DNA from: Mesostigma viride
Taxonomy: Eukaryota > Streptophyta > Mesostigmatophyceae > Mesostigmatales > Mesostigmataceae
NCBI GenBank assembly: GCA_009746045.1
Contig: RPFO01002168.1
Coordinates: forward strand, 1 to 64,000
DNA: 64,000 nucleotides
Direction: 5' to 3'
This document shows, piece by piece, positions 11,868 to 21,173 of the stretch; position 1 is the first letter of the stretch; each line of letters starts with the position of its first letter. Below the pieces are notes generated by a model, which was given only the letters and a program-made list of their open reading frames with translations, was not told the origin of the DNA and ran no database searches. A program made the position numbers and the translations under genes.

Positions 11868-12269
11868 CGGCCGCACTAGTCTGTCCTAGGTTCAGTCACT
11901 ATGACATTGACAGTTCCGCTGGCCGGTACCTAGAACTGTCAATTGTTATGGGTCGCGCTGATTGTCCGTCCCGCCTCAGCGGTTCAGTGCTTATACCCGC
12001 AGCCGCGTGGTTCACTAGCTGCTATTGCGCAGGCTATCCTGCGTGGCATGCTGAATTATTACAGAGTACTTAGTGGCCATGCGCAAGTGCGCGAAGGTAT
12101 TTGTAGAATTACCTTCGCAATTGTTGACCATCTTAGACAATGCTTACAATTCTTCGACCTATGCTGGAATACAATAAGGAGCCACCATTGCTCTGCAACC
12201 TCTGCAATCTGCGACTCATATTGTTGATGCCACAATTATACACTTGAGTCGAGTGTACACTTACAACTC

Positions 12270-13720
12270 CGCATGGTGTGCGAACCTACTGCACAGCCAG
12301 TTGTGATGCCTTCCGCTGCTCGCGCGTTGCCTTCCGTTGCTGGTGCAACGCCTTCCGCTGCTGGAGAGACGTCTTCCATGGCTGTCGCTACACATTCCGA
12401 CAATGATGCGCCGTGGGGCGACTCGAGCACGCTGTCTACAGTCGCCGACGCGTCATCTAAGTCACTACTGTCGCGCCATTATGCGACCCTGTTGTGCCAT
12501 TGTGCGCGCCCGTCGCGCCCTTATGGGACTTTGTCGCCCCAGTTGCCACGGCTGTCGCCCCTCCGTGCGACCTTGTCGCCTTGTCGTCCGCTGCTGTTGC
12601 GCTGACGAGCGACCCTTACATGCCTGTGTGCGCCCCTGTCGCGTCCCAAGTCGATTCTGGAGCGACGCCGTGAGATTCTGTCGCACCGCTTCCCGACCAT
12701 GTCGCATCGTCCCGCGCCGTCACACATCGTCGCCCGATCATGTTGCTACGTCGCGCGCGTCGGTCGCACCGTCTCCCGACTCTGTGGCGCCGTTGTCCGG
12801 CATCTGACATCGTGGTGCCGCCTACCTCAGTCACGCCTACTTTCGCTTCTGTGGTGCGGGTTTGCACTCCTACGAGTGCTCATGTCGCGCACCCTAGCGA
12901 CGTTGTCGCGACGCCAGGCGACATAGTCGCGTCACCCCGCGTTCCTGTCGTGGCCATGCGAGAGTATGTCACGGTGCCCGAGGTACCGTACCTGTCGCCC
13001 CCGCGCGCGACCCTACACCTACCTCCGTGGCGCCTCCGGTTGACCCTGTGGCGACCGCGCTGTCTACGGGTCCTGCGTCGTCTTCTTCAGGCAGTGTTGT
13101 GCCGCCGCCTACGGCTGCCATGCCCCTGGCCGGCTGGCCCCACCGACGCTGCTGCTGCGCCGAGTGCGCTGCCCGCGGATGGTGCTAGTCCCTCCTACCG
13201 TCGTCTCACCGCGCTGGAGTTGGCGGAGCAGACATTGCATTGTGCGCTTGGTGATCGAGTGGCTGACTGGATGCTGACGATCCGCTCCACGGCCTTCACC
13301 CATGCAGCGCCTCGACATTCTACGTGATCAGCTGGATTCTGACATGCCGTCGTACCATATGGTGGTGTTGTATGCGCTGCTGTACGAGGCCTACCGCGGT
13401 TCGGGACGCTTGTCGGCCTGCGCCGCTGTCTGGTCAGGGGTTGGACGCCTACAGTGCCCCCCGCCCCGTGCCAGTGCCAGTGGTCACCTGTCCACCTACG
13501 CGCGACAGGGTCCCCGCATCTGAGAGGGTCGTGAGATTCTGCACATCCGGATGTGGCATGCCAACGTGGATCTGCTGTTGCATCTGTTCTTCTCCACGTT
13601 GGTGCGCCCTTGGCTGACCTCAGTGTGCGAGCCGTCCTATCTGCATGTCCTCTGCCTCCTGGCATTGGAACCCTTCTCTTATTGTTCGAGTGTAGCCATC
13701 TTGATTGGGCCTATATGTAG
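12270..13720 (+). pseudogene. Degenerate Pro/Ala/Val-rich coding remnant
   Basis: This stretch contains irregular repeats with cores such as GTCGCGCC and GACCTTGTCGCC, giving open frames rich in Pro, Ala, Ser and Arg at 12273-12605, 12337-12807 and 12740-13327. From 13180 the composition changes to a more ordinary protein look (LELAEQTLHCALGDRVADW, then MQRLDILRDQLDSDMPSYH at 13302 in another frame). The position upstream of a purine tract and LTR-like junction at 14290 suggests the internal part of an old LTR element. No domain was recognised. Confidence 0.3.
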
Positions 13721-14289
13721 ATTGTGATCACCCAACATCGGTGTTTCTGGGCTTTCCTGGTTTTGTTTCCTACCGTTGTGTGGGAGGATGTCTACCTTAC
13801 CATTGACCGCCATGACAACCGGACGAGGATGTCGTTCATTACCGCGCGTACTTGGATGTGTTGATCGCGACGCGCGGGACCTACCAGGCTAATGGCCAGT
13901 AGATAGAGGGCTTCAGGCCCGACCTGAGGGTGTTGTCCCTCCGGTATATAATAGAGTCACCCTCTGTGCTTGGCTAGTTGGTTGGTTATCCTTGGCACTT
14001 GGTGTGAGGATTGTTTCCTACGCTTGTCCTGCCTAGTGCGTTCCCCCCGGCAAGCCTTTGTGCCAGGCAGTTAGGGATTAAGCCTAACACCCGGCGTGGT
14101 GCTGGTGAACCCTACACCGTTTGGGGTGGACTCGCGGTTAACATATTTGCGCTGGGAGCGTTGTTGGGTGGCTAGCTGATTGTGTTGGGTTATAGCTTGG
14201 TTCGATAGGTGTTTTATTCGTACCGATCTACCTCTGTTTATGATCCAGTGTTTATGCTCTCCTGACCTAGGGAGAGGACTCCCTACCTT
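13721..14289. other. Non-coding stretch with a TATA-like site
   Basis: No open frame of interest. A TATATAATAG motif lies near 13943, followed by GT-rich sequence resembling an untranslated leader. Without a second copy it cannot be assigned to an LTR. Confidence 0.3.
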
Positions 14290-14732
14290 TGGGGGGGAGG
14301 TGTTACGGCGCGTAACAAACGGTGTTATTACGGCCGTAAATTGAGGCCTTACGCTCTTGGTGGCCTCAGCTATTCCGAAACAGTCTAGCTGTGGTTACGA
14401 CTGTTGTCTTTCCTACGTTTACGTGTAGTTAGGACCTTTTGACCGGTTGTTACTTGGTCCAGTGACGTGTCAATTGTTCAATACTGTGGGCCGGTGCAGT
14501 AGTGCCGCGCTGCGTACTTTAGGGCCTGGACCGTTGGCGCTCTGTGTGGTCTGGACCAGCGCCGCCCTACGTGGCATTAGAGTGCGTAGATCTAACCTAC
14601 CTGTGATCGTACGGCCGGCGCTCAGGGCCATGTTTGGCCCGAGCACGCACGAGTCTGTCGGCCAATTTAGGTGTTGCAATTTCCTTGTTGACAGTTCGAC
14701 CTTTGATATGGCTTGTTATAGCTAGTCGAACC
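14290..14732 (+). other. Possible polypurine tract and LTR start
   Basis: TTTGGGGGGGAGG directly precedes TGTTACGGCGCGTAACA. A purine run followed by TGTTACG is also how the chromovirus in this window joins its LTR (17671). The next 430 bp lack an open frame and end where the ORF1-only element tail begins at 14733. It may be the start of an LTR split by that insertion; the other LTR end was not found. Confidence 0.3.
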
Positions 14733-16235
14733 ATTAATTAATTAATTAATTATCAACATCACTCCGTTGGGAGTAGATGTAGCACATAGCCCTGAGAAGG
14801 GGCATATGGCTTTTAATACATTCTAGGCTACTTCATGCAAGGGTGGGAATGTAAGCTACCCCTGCTCTAGGTGCACCAGGGCACCCGCACCCTCATGGTC
14901 TATCACGCTATGCCCGGGTAAGGGGGAGCATGCCTGTGAGGGGGAAGATCATCATGGCTATACAAAAACTAGAGCGTGGCATCTCAGCAGAGAGCAGCTC
15001 TCTGCATGGGCACAGCATTACTAAATAAAACTAGGCATCGTCTGGAGTGTGGCTCATCATAGGCACACATGTACATGATTACATAAAGCGCGTGGCTTAG
15101 CTGGAATAGGGCCTCTAGGAGGCGTACATGTACATGGCCACGGTCTATCTATTCTACACTACTACTGCTGTATTCCCCTAAGCTGGGGCGTCTGGAGTCG
15201 CTGGGGCCGCGGGGGTCGCCTGCCAGGGCTTGTGGCCGACGTAGATGGCCGCCCCCTTCCAGTACACCGGCTGCCCCGCCTTGGTCTGCCGGAGCTGGAG
15301 GTAGGTCGGCCATAGCTCCCGTCGCCGTTGTTGCTGCGCCAGGGTCAGGTCGTCATCAAGGGTGAAGAGAGTCTTCTCGAGCCGCTTGCGGCGTCTGAGA
15401 AAAGAAATCTTGTCCGCCGGGGTCTTAAAGGTGAGAAGGAGCGGGGGCGGCCCTGCCTTACCCCGCGCGCGGGGAAGGCGGTGGGCGGCCAGCTCGATCT
15501 CACCAGTAAGGCCCATGCGATCAAGGATTTCTCTCTCAAAAGCACGTGCAAGCTTCTCGGAATTCTCACCTTCCTCCATCTTGAGATTCTTGACAATGAC
15601 GTTGAGGCTGCGCTTGGCGAGCTCGGCCTCCTCGCGGAGGTCAAGCGTCTGCCGTTGAAGCTGGGCTGCGACGGCGGAGGTGGTGGAGGTGGTGTGTTGC
15701 TTAAGCATGTCCGCCCAGGTGGTGATGGGAGGAGCATCGCCGGCCAGGCCAGCCGGGGCTGGCTTGGCGGCAATGTCCTTCACCGCCTGGGCGGTGAGGC
15801 CTGCGGTGTTCTGCAGAACCTCGATAGCAATGGCGTTGTCCTTAAGACGCTGGTCGATGTCGCGGAGCTGGGCGGTGATGGAGTCGGTGGAGGCGGAGGG
15901 AGGGGGGGGGTGGAGGCGAGGAGGGCGGCGGTGGCGGTGGGGATGGTGGGGAGCTCAGCAGCCAGCGTGCCGCCAAGTGCCGCCACATCTGCAGCAATGG
16001 GCGTCACGTGCTGTGAGAGGGCGGCGTGGAGGTGGTGGACGAAGGTGGATTCGGTAATGGGGGCGGGGTGCAGAAGGTCATCGGCCGAGCGCTTAGTGAG
16101 GGTAAAGAGAGCTGCGAGCTGAAGGCGGGGGCGAGACCAGCCGGCCAGGTTGGTCGACGAGTCTGAGACGCGATGGGAATACCGGCCGTCAGCTCCGTTG
16201 CGGAAAGACTGGGTGTTGAACCATGGATGTACCGA
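14733..16235 (-). mobile_element. ORF1-only LINE-like element, copy A (5'-truncated)
   Basis: On the minus strand this is an ORF1-type coding region, then about 400 bp of 3' UTR ending in CTCCCAACGGAG and a TAAT-type simple tail. The same arrangement, with extended similarity through the coding region and the whole 3' UTR, is seen in the plus-strand copy at 57700-59674. Neither copy has a reverse transcriptase between ORF1 and the 3' end. The 5' boundary near 16235 is estimated from where similarity to the other copy is lost. Mobilisation in trans by an autonomous LINE is inferred, comparable to mammalian HAL1. Confidence 0.7.
15178..15783 (-). CDS. ORF1-like nucleic-acid-binding protein, C-terminal part (copy A)
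   Basis: This 201-aa frame starts MKDIAAKPAPAGL. It contains a coiled-coil-like segment (LQRQTLDLREEAELAKRS), then a block starting LNVIVKNLKMEEGENSEKL and later RAFEREILDRMGL, with IELAAHRLPRARGKAG and DLTLAQQQRRRELWP further on. That order (coiled coil, RRM-like fold, C-terminal basic domain) is the pattern of L1-type ORF1 proteins, which coat LINE RNA and act as nucleic-acid chaperones. The protein probably began further upstream: the same reading continues to about 15895 and then meets a G run at 15900-15911 that changes the frame, with related sequence in the other frame to about 16190. Copy B has a corresponding break in its own C run. Confidence 0.6.
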   Translation of the reverse strand: MKDIAAKPAPAGLAGDAPPITTWADMLKQHTTSTTSAVAAQLQRQTLDLREEAELAKRSLNVIVKNLKMEEGENSEKLARAFEREILDRMGLTGEIELAAHRLPRARGKAGPPPLLLTFKTPADKISFLRRRKRLEKTLFTLDDDLTLAQQQRRRELWPTYLQLRQTKAGQPVYWKGAAIYVGHKPWQATPAAPATPDAPA

Positions 16236-17082
16236 ACCATGGATGTACGTTATTGCCAGTTGATGTCTAAGTAAACGTGTTAATGGCTCAGTAATAATGG
16301 AAACAATTATTATAATGGAAAGCATTAGAGTCGGGAGTTCAACGATCTTTCAAAATGCAGAACAGGGTTTCTTCTTCTACCGGGTTAGTTAGTCTAGGAC
16401 AGGTCAGATCATGGGGTCGAAGTGGAGGAGAAGAACCAGGTCGTAACACTGTACTCTGTGATCACTGTGCCTGTATAGCAGACCTGCTGCCGTATGGGAT
16501 CTGGGCGCTGTACAAATTAGTATTACTGTACAGGGGTGTAAATCCTGAGCAGATCAGCCGATGCTGCTCAGGCCTGGCATAGCACAGTGTGCAAGTATAT
16601 AAAGAATAGGCCAGTGCCAACTGGTCATCTTGCGAGACCAGCCTCACGAGCGTTGTCTCGACTTGGCAACTTTGTGCCTTCTCTCTTAGCACTCACGTGC
16701 ACGAGTGCTCCGTAAAACTATAGCTCCATTCCAACCACGTCTCTTTAATTGCTGTAACGCAATAACGTATCCCTATACATTGCGTTCACGCTAACTCAAA
16801 TTACAAACACGTTCTTCCGAACGACCAGGACTGAGGGTTGTTGCGGGTTGCTGCGTGCGGCAATTTTCGTGGTGTAATTCGTCGGCTCATCAAATAGTGC
16901 AAGAAGAACCGAGGCAACCAGATTTCCGGTTCCAACGCCAATACATTGGTGGAGCTGAGTCCCCTGAATTGCGTCAAATTGTGCAAGATTTATCCTTATT
17001 GCTTGCAGATCGCCCGCCTGTCGATCGAAACTTTGCGCAATTCGTCGACGATCAAGTCGAGGACTGGGAGCGCATTCTGCAA
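16236..17082 (+). pseudogene. Decayed coding and LTR-like sequence interrupted by the chromovirus
   Basis: 16236-16850 has no credible gene but shows a TATATAAA site near 16597 followed by transcript-leader-like sequence. From 16855 a frame reads FRFQRQYIGGAESPELRQ, then LLADRPPVDRNFAQFVDD, and is cut at 17087 by the chromovirus LTR. Protein-like sequence on the same strand resumes beyond the right LTR (31223 onward), one frame off. This suggests an older gag-like gene or host exon split by the insertion. No family was recognised. Confidence 0.35.
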
Positions 17083-17087
17083 CACGT
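17083..17087. repeat. Target-site duplication CACGT (left copy)
   Basis: CACGT directly precedes the left LTR and is repeated at 31201-31205 directly after the right LTR. Five base pairs is the usual size for Ty3/gypsy integrases. Confidence 0.9.
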
Positions 17088-17670
17088 TGTTACGTCCCAG
17101 CCCAGACACACCTAGCCTGAGCTACGTAGCGAAAGACCCTCCTTGCCGGCATTAGGAATAATTCAAGGTAGCCTAAAGTAGGTTGCGCTTCACGACGTGA
17201 GTCGTGAGATATCTGGCATCACGGCTTGATGCCAAGCTGATTTGTACACACTTATAATGGCTAGCAAGACCAATTACAAATGGATAATTGCCCCGGGCTC
17301 AATGTGTAGGCGTATTCGCACTTATCATTCATCAAACCAAGAGGACGAGACTCTCGTCCTCGGACTAATTTAACCTAGGTTGGTGGCGGCGCAGATACAC
17401 ACCAATTCCTACTGGCCAATCCAATTCACGCATTCCACGTAGGATCCGGGCCGACATCGACCCCCAACTACAGGATCCACGCCTAGAACCATCGTCAGAC
17501 CCAGAACTGGCGCGGCGCCACGGCACCGGCCCCTAAAAGGTCAGCCTAGGACCAAAATAACTAGTCCAATTCTCACAATAGCCAATATCCATAGAACTCA
17601 GTACAACGGCCACAAGGCCTTAGTAATTTATTCCATTGTTACGTCCGACTAAAAGGGCCGGGACGTAACA
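17088..17670 (-). repeat. 3' LTR of the chromovirus
   Basis: 583 bp, with 11-bp inverted termini TGTTACGTCCC and GGGACGTAACA. It is nearly identical to the right LTR; visible differences are C for A at about 17153, absence of a 3-bp ATT, and T for C at two sites. The polypurine tract sits directly inside it. Confidence 0.95.
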
Positions 17671-17694
17671 CTCCTCCCCCCCCACGGGGGTCGG
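17671..17694 (-). promoter_or_regulatory. Polypurine tract (plus-strand DNA primer site)
   Basis: On the element strand the sequence CCCCCGTGGGGGGGGAGGAG ends exactly at the LTR start. This is the normal position and composition of the primer for second-strand synthesis. Confidence 0.85.
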
Positions 17695-17891
17695 TAGTCC
17701 CTACCGTACAAAGATAGGATAGGGAAGCAAAACAAGACTACTATAAGAGTACTATGTCCCGACCTCGGTTCACCCGCAGGTCAGTAATACCAGTTCCTCT
17801 AGAGGTTGATACACGTGACCAACCCTGACGTAGTAGCCGGAACTCTGGGGATTGGATTCCGCTATCCATCCCAAAAACTGAACTATCTACT

Positions 17892-19988
17892 CTAGCGTCC
17901 GCCGCTGGTGGTCCGCCGCTGCTGCTGGGCCTCAAGGAGAGCCCGTCGCCCCACGGGGGTCATATTACGGGTCATCGCCCCGGGATGCGCGCATAAATCC
18001 ACCTCGAAGGCGATCTGATATGGGGACGTCTTCTGCCGACCCAACCTGGATAGCTCCACCCACGTACCCCGGGGCCACATGGCCAGGAACCCAGCAAGAT
18101 ACTGGGGGTGGGTAAAGAGAAGGGTCAGCGCCGACCAATCCGCCACCCCACAGCGGTGATCACGAACAAACTTCACCCCCATCATAAAAACCTCGGTGCG
18201 CACGTGATCCTCAATGATTGTCGCCCTTGGAGCCCCTACAATATCAGGCACCACCCGTTCCAGGAAGGCACGCCCTTCCGCCGGGGCCACCTTGGGCGGC
18301 GTAACCACGTGCCCCACTCCATCCACCTGATACCTCCAGTCCCACCAATCCTCGGTACCGAACCGCACCGTGTGGCCCACCGTCTGGGGAAAACAAAGGT
18401 CGTCGGGTTGCGGTAAGGGCAACGGAGCCTGTGGGAAGAAGGTGATTTCTAGTTGTTCCCAGTAGGCACCACGATCAACCGCACACCAAGGACCCGCTTG
18501 AAAAACCAAAGGAGCGGGCAGGTGCATGCCAGAAGGGACCGGGAACAGAGGTCCCTCGAACACCACACACAACTTCTCCGTACGAGGCCCCGGCCCACCA
18601 TGCCTTACTGCCCTCCCCGGAATTGTCCGTATGAAATCCCCCATCGACCACTCCTCGTGTGAAGCTGCCCGGGAAGCTGCCTCGTAGCCTACTGAGGTGG
18701 CGACTGAGTGATCGCCCTGGCGCCCGAGCTGGTCCAGCATACGCTGTATCAGACCCTGCCCTGATTGCACCGCTGCCACGAGCGTCTCGATGGTAACCAC
18801 GGGTTCCGCCGGCACCATGACACCCGTCACGCTGGGACCTTCCGCGGCATTCCGTACGGTAGGTAAGCACGCTCCCTCCGCGGGAAGGTGCGAGTGTCGA
18901 TCCGAGGTGGTGGGTCTGCTGGGTCCCTCCGCAGGACGTGACATCGACGATCCGGCCTGGGCAGGCCGGGGACGTGGCTCCAAGGAGACCAGGAAGTTAG
19001 GCTCCGGTGGAACCTCTTCCGCTCGGGAACGAGGCTCCAGGGAGACATGGAAGGTAGGCTCTCCTTGGCCCGCATCGGACGGGGTGCCAGCGGGAACCTC
19101 ATCAAACGGCTCCTCTCTAGCCGGCCGTTCTGCCCTAGCCACCGCGGTCTCCGTCGTATCCGTTCGCCGTCGCCGACTCTCTCGCTCCCGCTCCAACTCC
19201 ACCGCGGACCCCCACGTGCGCTCCCATTGCCGATCCTCCGGACGACGAGATGGTGGTGACGCTTGGCGAGCGGGGCGTACCTCGGTCCCGGAGTCTGAGC
19301 GGGAAGGCGAGCGGGAGGGCGGTGATGGCGAGCGACGACGTGCCGGCCACTCCGGAGCACGTCGAGGGGCGGTTTGACTGCCCCCACCCCATCCGGTAGC
19401 CCTCGGAAGACTCCGCGTCTCACGCCCTGGAGGTCGCCCCCAGCCCGTCGCCGGCGGTGGCGCCTCATAACGAGGCACAGGACGGTTTCTTGCGCCGCTC
19501 CCCTGGGAGCCCCGAGAGGGCGGATCCCGCGGAGGGGAACGAGAGGGAGGGCGTGGAGGATGGTCGTCGGAATCAGAGTCATACCCCTCACTCCCATCGT
19601 CCTGGTCCTCATCATCCATGGCCACGAGATCCAGGGCCTGCCGTAACGAATACTGCCCCTCACGCAGACATTTTTCACCCCGTAGCGCCCCCTCCGGCGG
19701 AAGATACCGGGGAAAGTGGCGTTCCAGCAGCTTCCGCACCAGGGGTGGAAGTAAGAGGAGAAAGAGCCGTGGGAATGCCAGACCCGCTTCCAGCGTGTTC
19801 ATGCACGCGTGACAGCAGCACTCCCGCTCATGGGTTTCCCAGTCGGAACCGACTACCACGCCGTCGCGCGCAGCGGTACGGGTCTCGATCCGGAACCTCG
19901 CGTTGCGCCGCACGAACCTTCGAAAAATATCCATCCGCTCAGGGTCGACCCGCGCCATAATGGAATCAGCGCGGAGTTCCGAAGGCAT
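17892..19988 (-). CDS. Chromovirus accessory ORF (698 aa) downstream of pol, function unknown
   Basis: An uninterrupted 698-aa frame lies between the chromodomain and the 3' LTR, where some LTR elements carry env or extra ORFs. The N-terminus has a Cys-rich stretch (HERECCCHACMNTLEAG) and a hydrophobic run containing prolines. An acidic patch (residues about 123-141) and a long Arg/Ser/Pro-rich region follow, including a repeated VSLEPR-type motif. The C-terminal 250 residues look globular (EWSMGDFIRTIPGR, TEDWWDWRYQVDG). No signal peptide and no convincing membrane anchor were seen, so an envelope role is not supported. Its intact frame, in an element with broken gag and pol, suggests it is a genuine part of the element. 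Nothing in it was recognised. Confidence 0.65.
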   Translation of the reverse strand: MPSELRADSIMARVDPERMDIFRRFVRRNARFRIETRTAARDGVVVGSDWETHERECCCHACMNTLEAGLAFPRLFLLLLPPLVRKLLERHFPRYLPPEGALRGEKCLREGQYSLRQALDLVAMDDEDQDDGSEGYDSDSDDHPPRPPSRSPPRDPPSRGSQGSGARNRPVPRYEAPPPATGWGRPPGRETRSLPRATGWGGGSQTAPRRAPEWPARRRSPSPPSRSPSRSDSGTEVRPARQASPPSRRPEDRQWERTWGSAVELERERESRRRRTDTTETAVARAERPAREEPFDEVPAGTPSDAGQGEPTFHVSLEPRSRAEEVPPEPNFLVSLEPRPRPAQAGSSMSRPAEGPSRPTTSDRHSHLPAEGACLPTVRNAAEGPSVTGVMVPAEPVVTIETLVAAVQSGQGLIQRMLDQLGRQGDHSVATSVGYEAASRAASHEEWSMGDFIRTIPGRAVRHGGPGPRTEKLCVVFEGPLFPVPSGMHLPAPLVFQAGPWCAVDRGAYWEQLEITFFPQAPLPLPQPDDLCFPQTVGHTVRFGTEDWWDWRYQVDGVGHVVTPPKVAPAEGRAFLERVVPDIVGAPRATIIEDHVRTEVFMMGVKFVRDHRCGVADWSALTLLFTHPQYLAGFLAMWPRGTWVELSRLGRQKTSPYQIAFEVDLCAHPGAMTRNMTPVGRRALLEAQQQRRTTSGGR

Positions 19989-20009
19989 CCGATTACGGCG
20001 CCGACGTCG

Positions 20010-20492
20010 TCATTCCAACAAGACTTCCCCCTCCCGACCATAGTCACGCAAGAACACCCGGGGATTAAACGTCTCCTCGTTCAGCTCCTTCACTAGCTGC
20101 AACGTACGCGCGTCCGGTGCTCCGGGTCTTGACGATGTCTCTTGCCGGCACTCGTGGCCAGATGAAGGCCCAGTCTGTCCGCCACCGCCTCCCGAGCCCC
20201 CGGCCCCTGGCGCACCCCTTCGGACCGCAGGCTCTCCACGAGCTATCTGCGTCCTCGCCCCCACTTCCGGTTCTGGGACCTCAGGATCGTCGGGTATATC
20301 CATGTCAACCAGATCTCCCTCACTGGACTCCCCGTCTGCTTCCCGGAATCCTGCGTCTGCAGCCTCCACGGCGCCGACGGAAGTCTGGCCTCTGGGAAGC
20401 GCCTCCGCGGCGTCCCCCTGCACAGCCCACACACAAGATGCCAGGGCGTTAGTCGGCGTGTACCTGATACCCAGCTCACACACCACCCTCAC
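20010..20492 (-). CDS. Chromovirus accessory ORF (160 aa) between pol and the 698-aa ORF
   Basis: Starts 25 bp after the end of the chromodomain frame. It is acidic in the middle (DMDIPDDPEVPEPEVGA), then Gly-rich, and ends FNPRVFLRDYGREGEVLLE. It is in the same frame as the 698-aa ORF; a single TGA followed by an Arg-rich stretch (RRRRRNR) separates them, so the two may have been one protein of about 865 residues. No domain was recognised. Confidence 0.5.
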   Translation of the reverse strand: MRVVCELGIRYTPTNALASCVWAVQGDAAEALPRGQTSVGAVEAADAGFREADGESSEGDLVDMDIPDDPEVPEPEVGARTQIARGEPAVRRGAPGAGGSGGGGGQTGPSSGHECRQETSSRPGAPDARTLQLVKELNEETFNPRVFLRDYGREGEVLLE

Positions 20493-20517
20493 TCTACACC
20501 CTACCGGATGTGGTCTG

Positions 20518-21173
20518 CTAACGCAACTGGTGCGTCTTCTTATATGCTTCTAGTAAGCGGGCGCACCCCGCTAACTCGGTAGCGGTGCGCCAGGAGTCCT
20601 CAGACTCGTGTTGTGCGAATCGCCATCGCACCCGGTATTGTCGCTGGACCCCTCGTCCCCGTTTGACATCCCGGTGTCCCACGATCGCTGCCACCTCGTC
20701 CTCCTGTTCCCCCGTGTCCGGATTGAACTCCAGTGGGTCTGGGGGATTGACCCTGCCCTGAATGGTATTCTGGTGATACAACTTGAGCTGGTCACGGTGA
20801 AAACGGTTGGACGTGAGGTTCCAGGACACTGGAATGTTCACCTGGAACATGACATCGTCGAACTTGGTGAGGACCTTGTAGGGACCCAGGAACATGGGTC
20901 GGAGCTTAGTCTTCAGCTCCTTCTCCACCTTGTGCGCAAATCGCCCGATCTGCGGGCCCTCAACCAGGACCCAATCGCCCACCTCGATGGACGGCGTCCG
21001 GTGATCCCGCTTGCCGGCTGTCCTCTCCAGATACCGCTCTGCCGCTGCGCGATAGCCCTGAACTGCGCTGTTATGCGCCTGGTGCATCCGCTGCAGCAAC
21101 CGCTCAACCCCCTGAAGGGTATCCAGCTTGACCTGATCCTCTCCAAGTTCATGGTGTCTAATCACCAAGAAAA
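20518..21173 (-). pseudogene. Chromovirus pol 3' end: integrase C-terminus and chromodomain
   Basis: After the 1.7-kb insertion pol resumes with LGEDQVKLDTLQGVERLL and the integrase GPY/F-type module (VGDWVLVEGPQIG, then LGPYKVLTKFDD). A chromodomain follows near the C-terminus (EDEVAAIVGHRDVKRGRG, YRVRWRFAQHESEDSW). Chromodomains of this position direct integration to modified histones. The frame is cut off from the rest of the integrase by the insertion, so it is a broken gene piece. Confidence 0.85.

Noticed and set aside
17892-19988. Envelope protein for the 698-aa ORF
   Set aside because: No signal peptide, no clear membrane anchor and no furin-like site; position alone is not enough.
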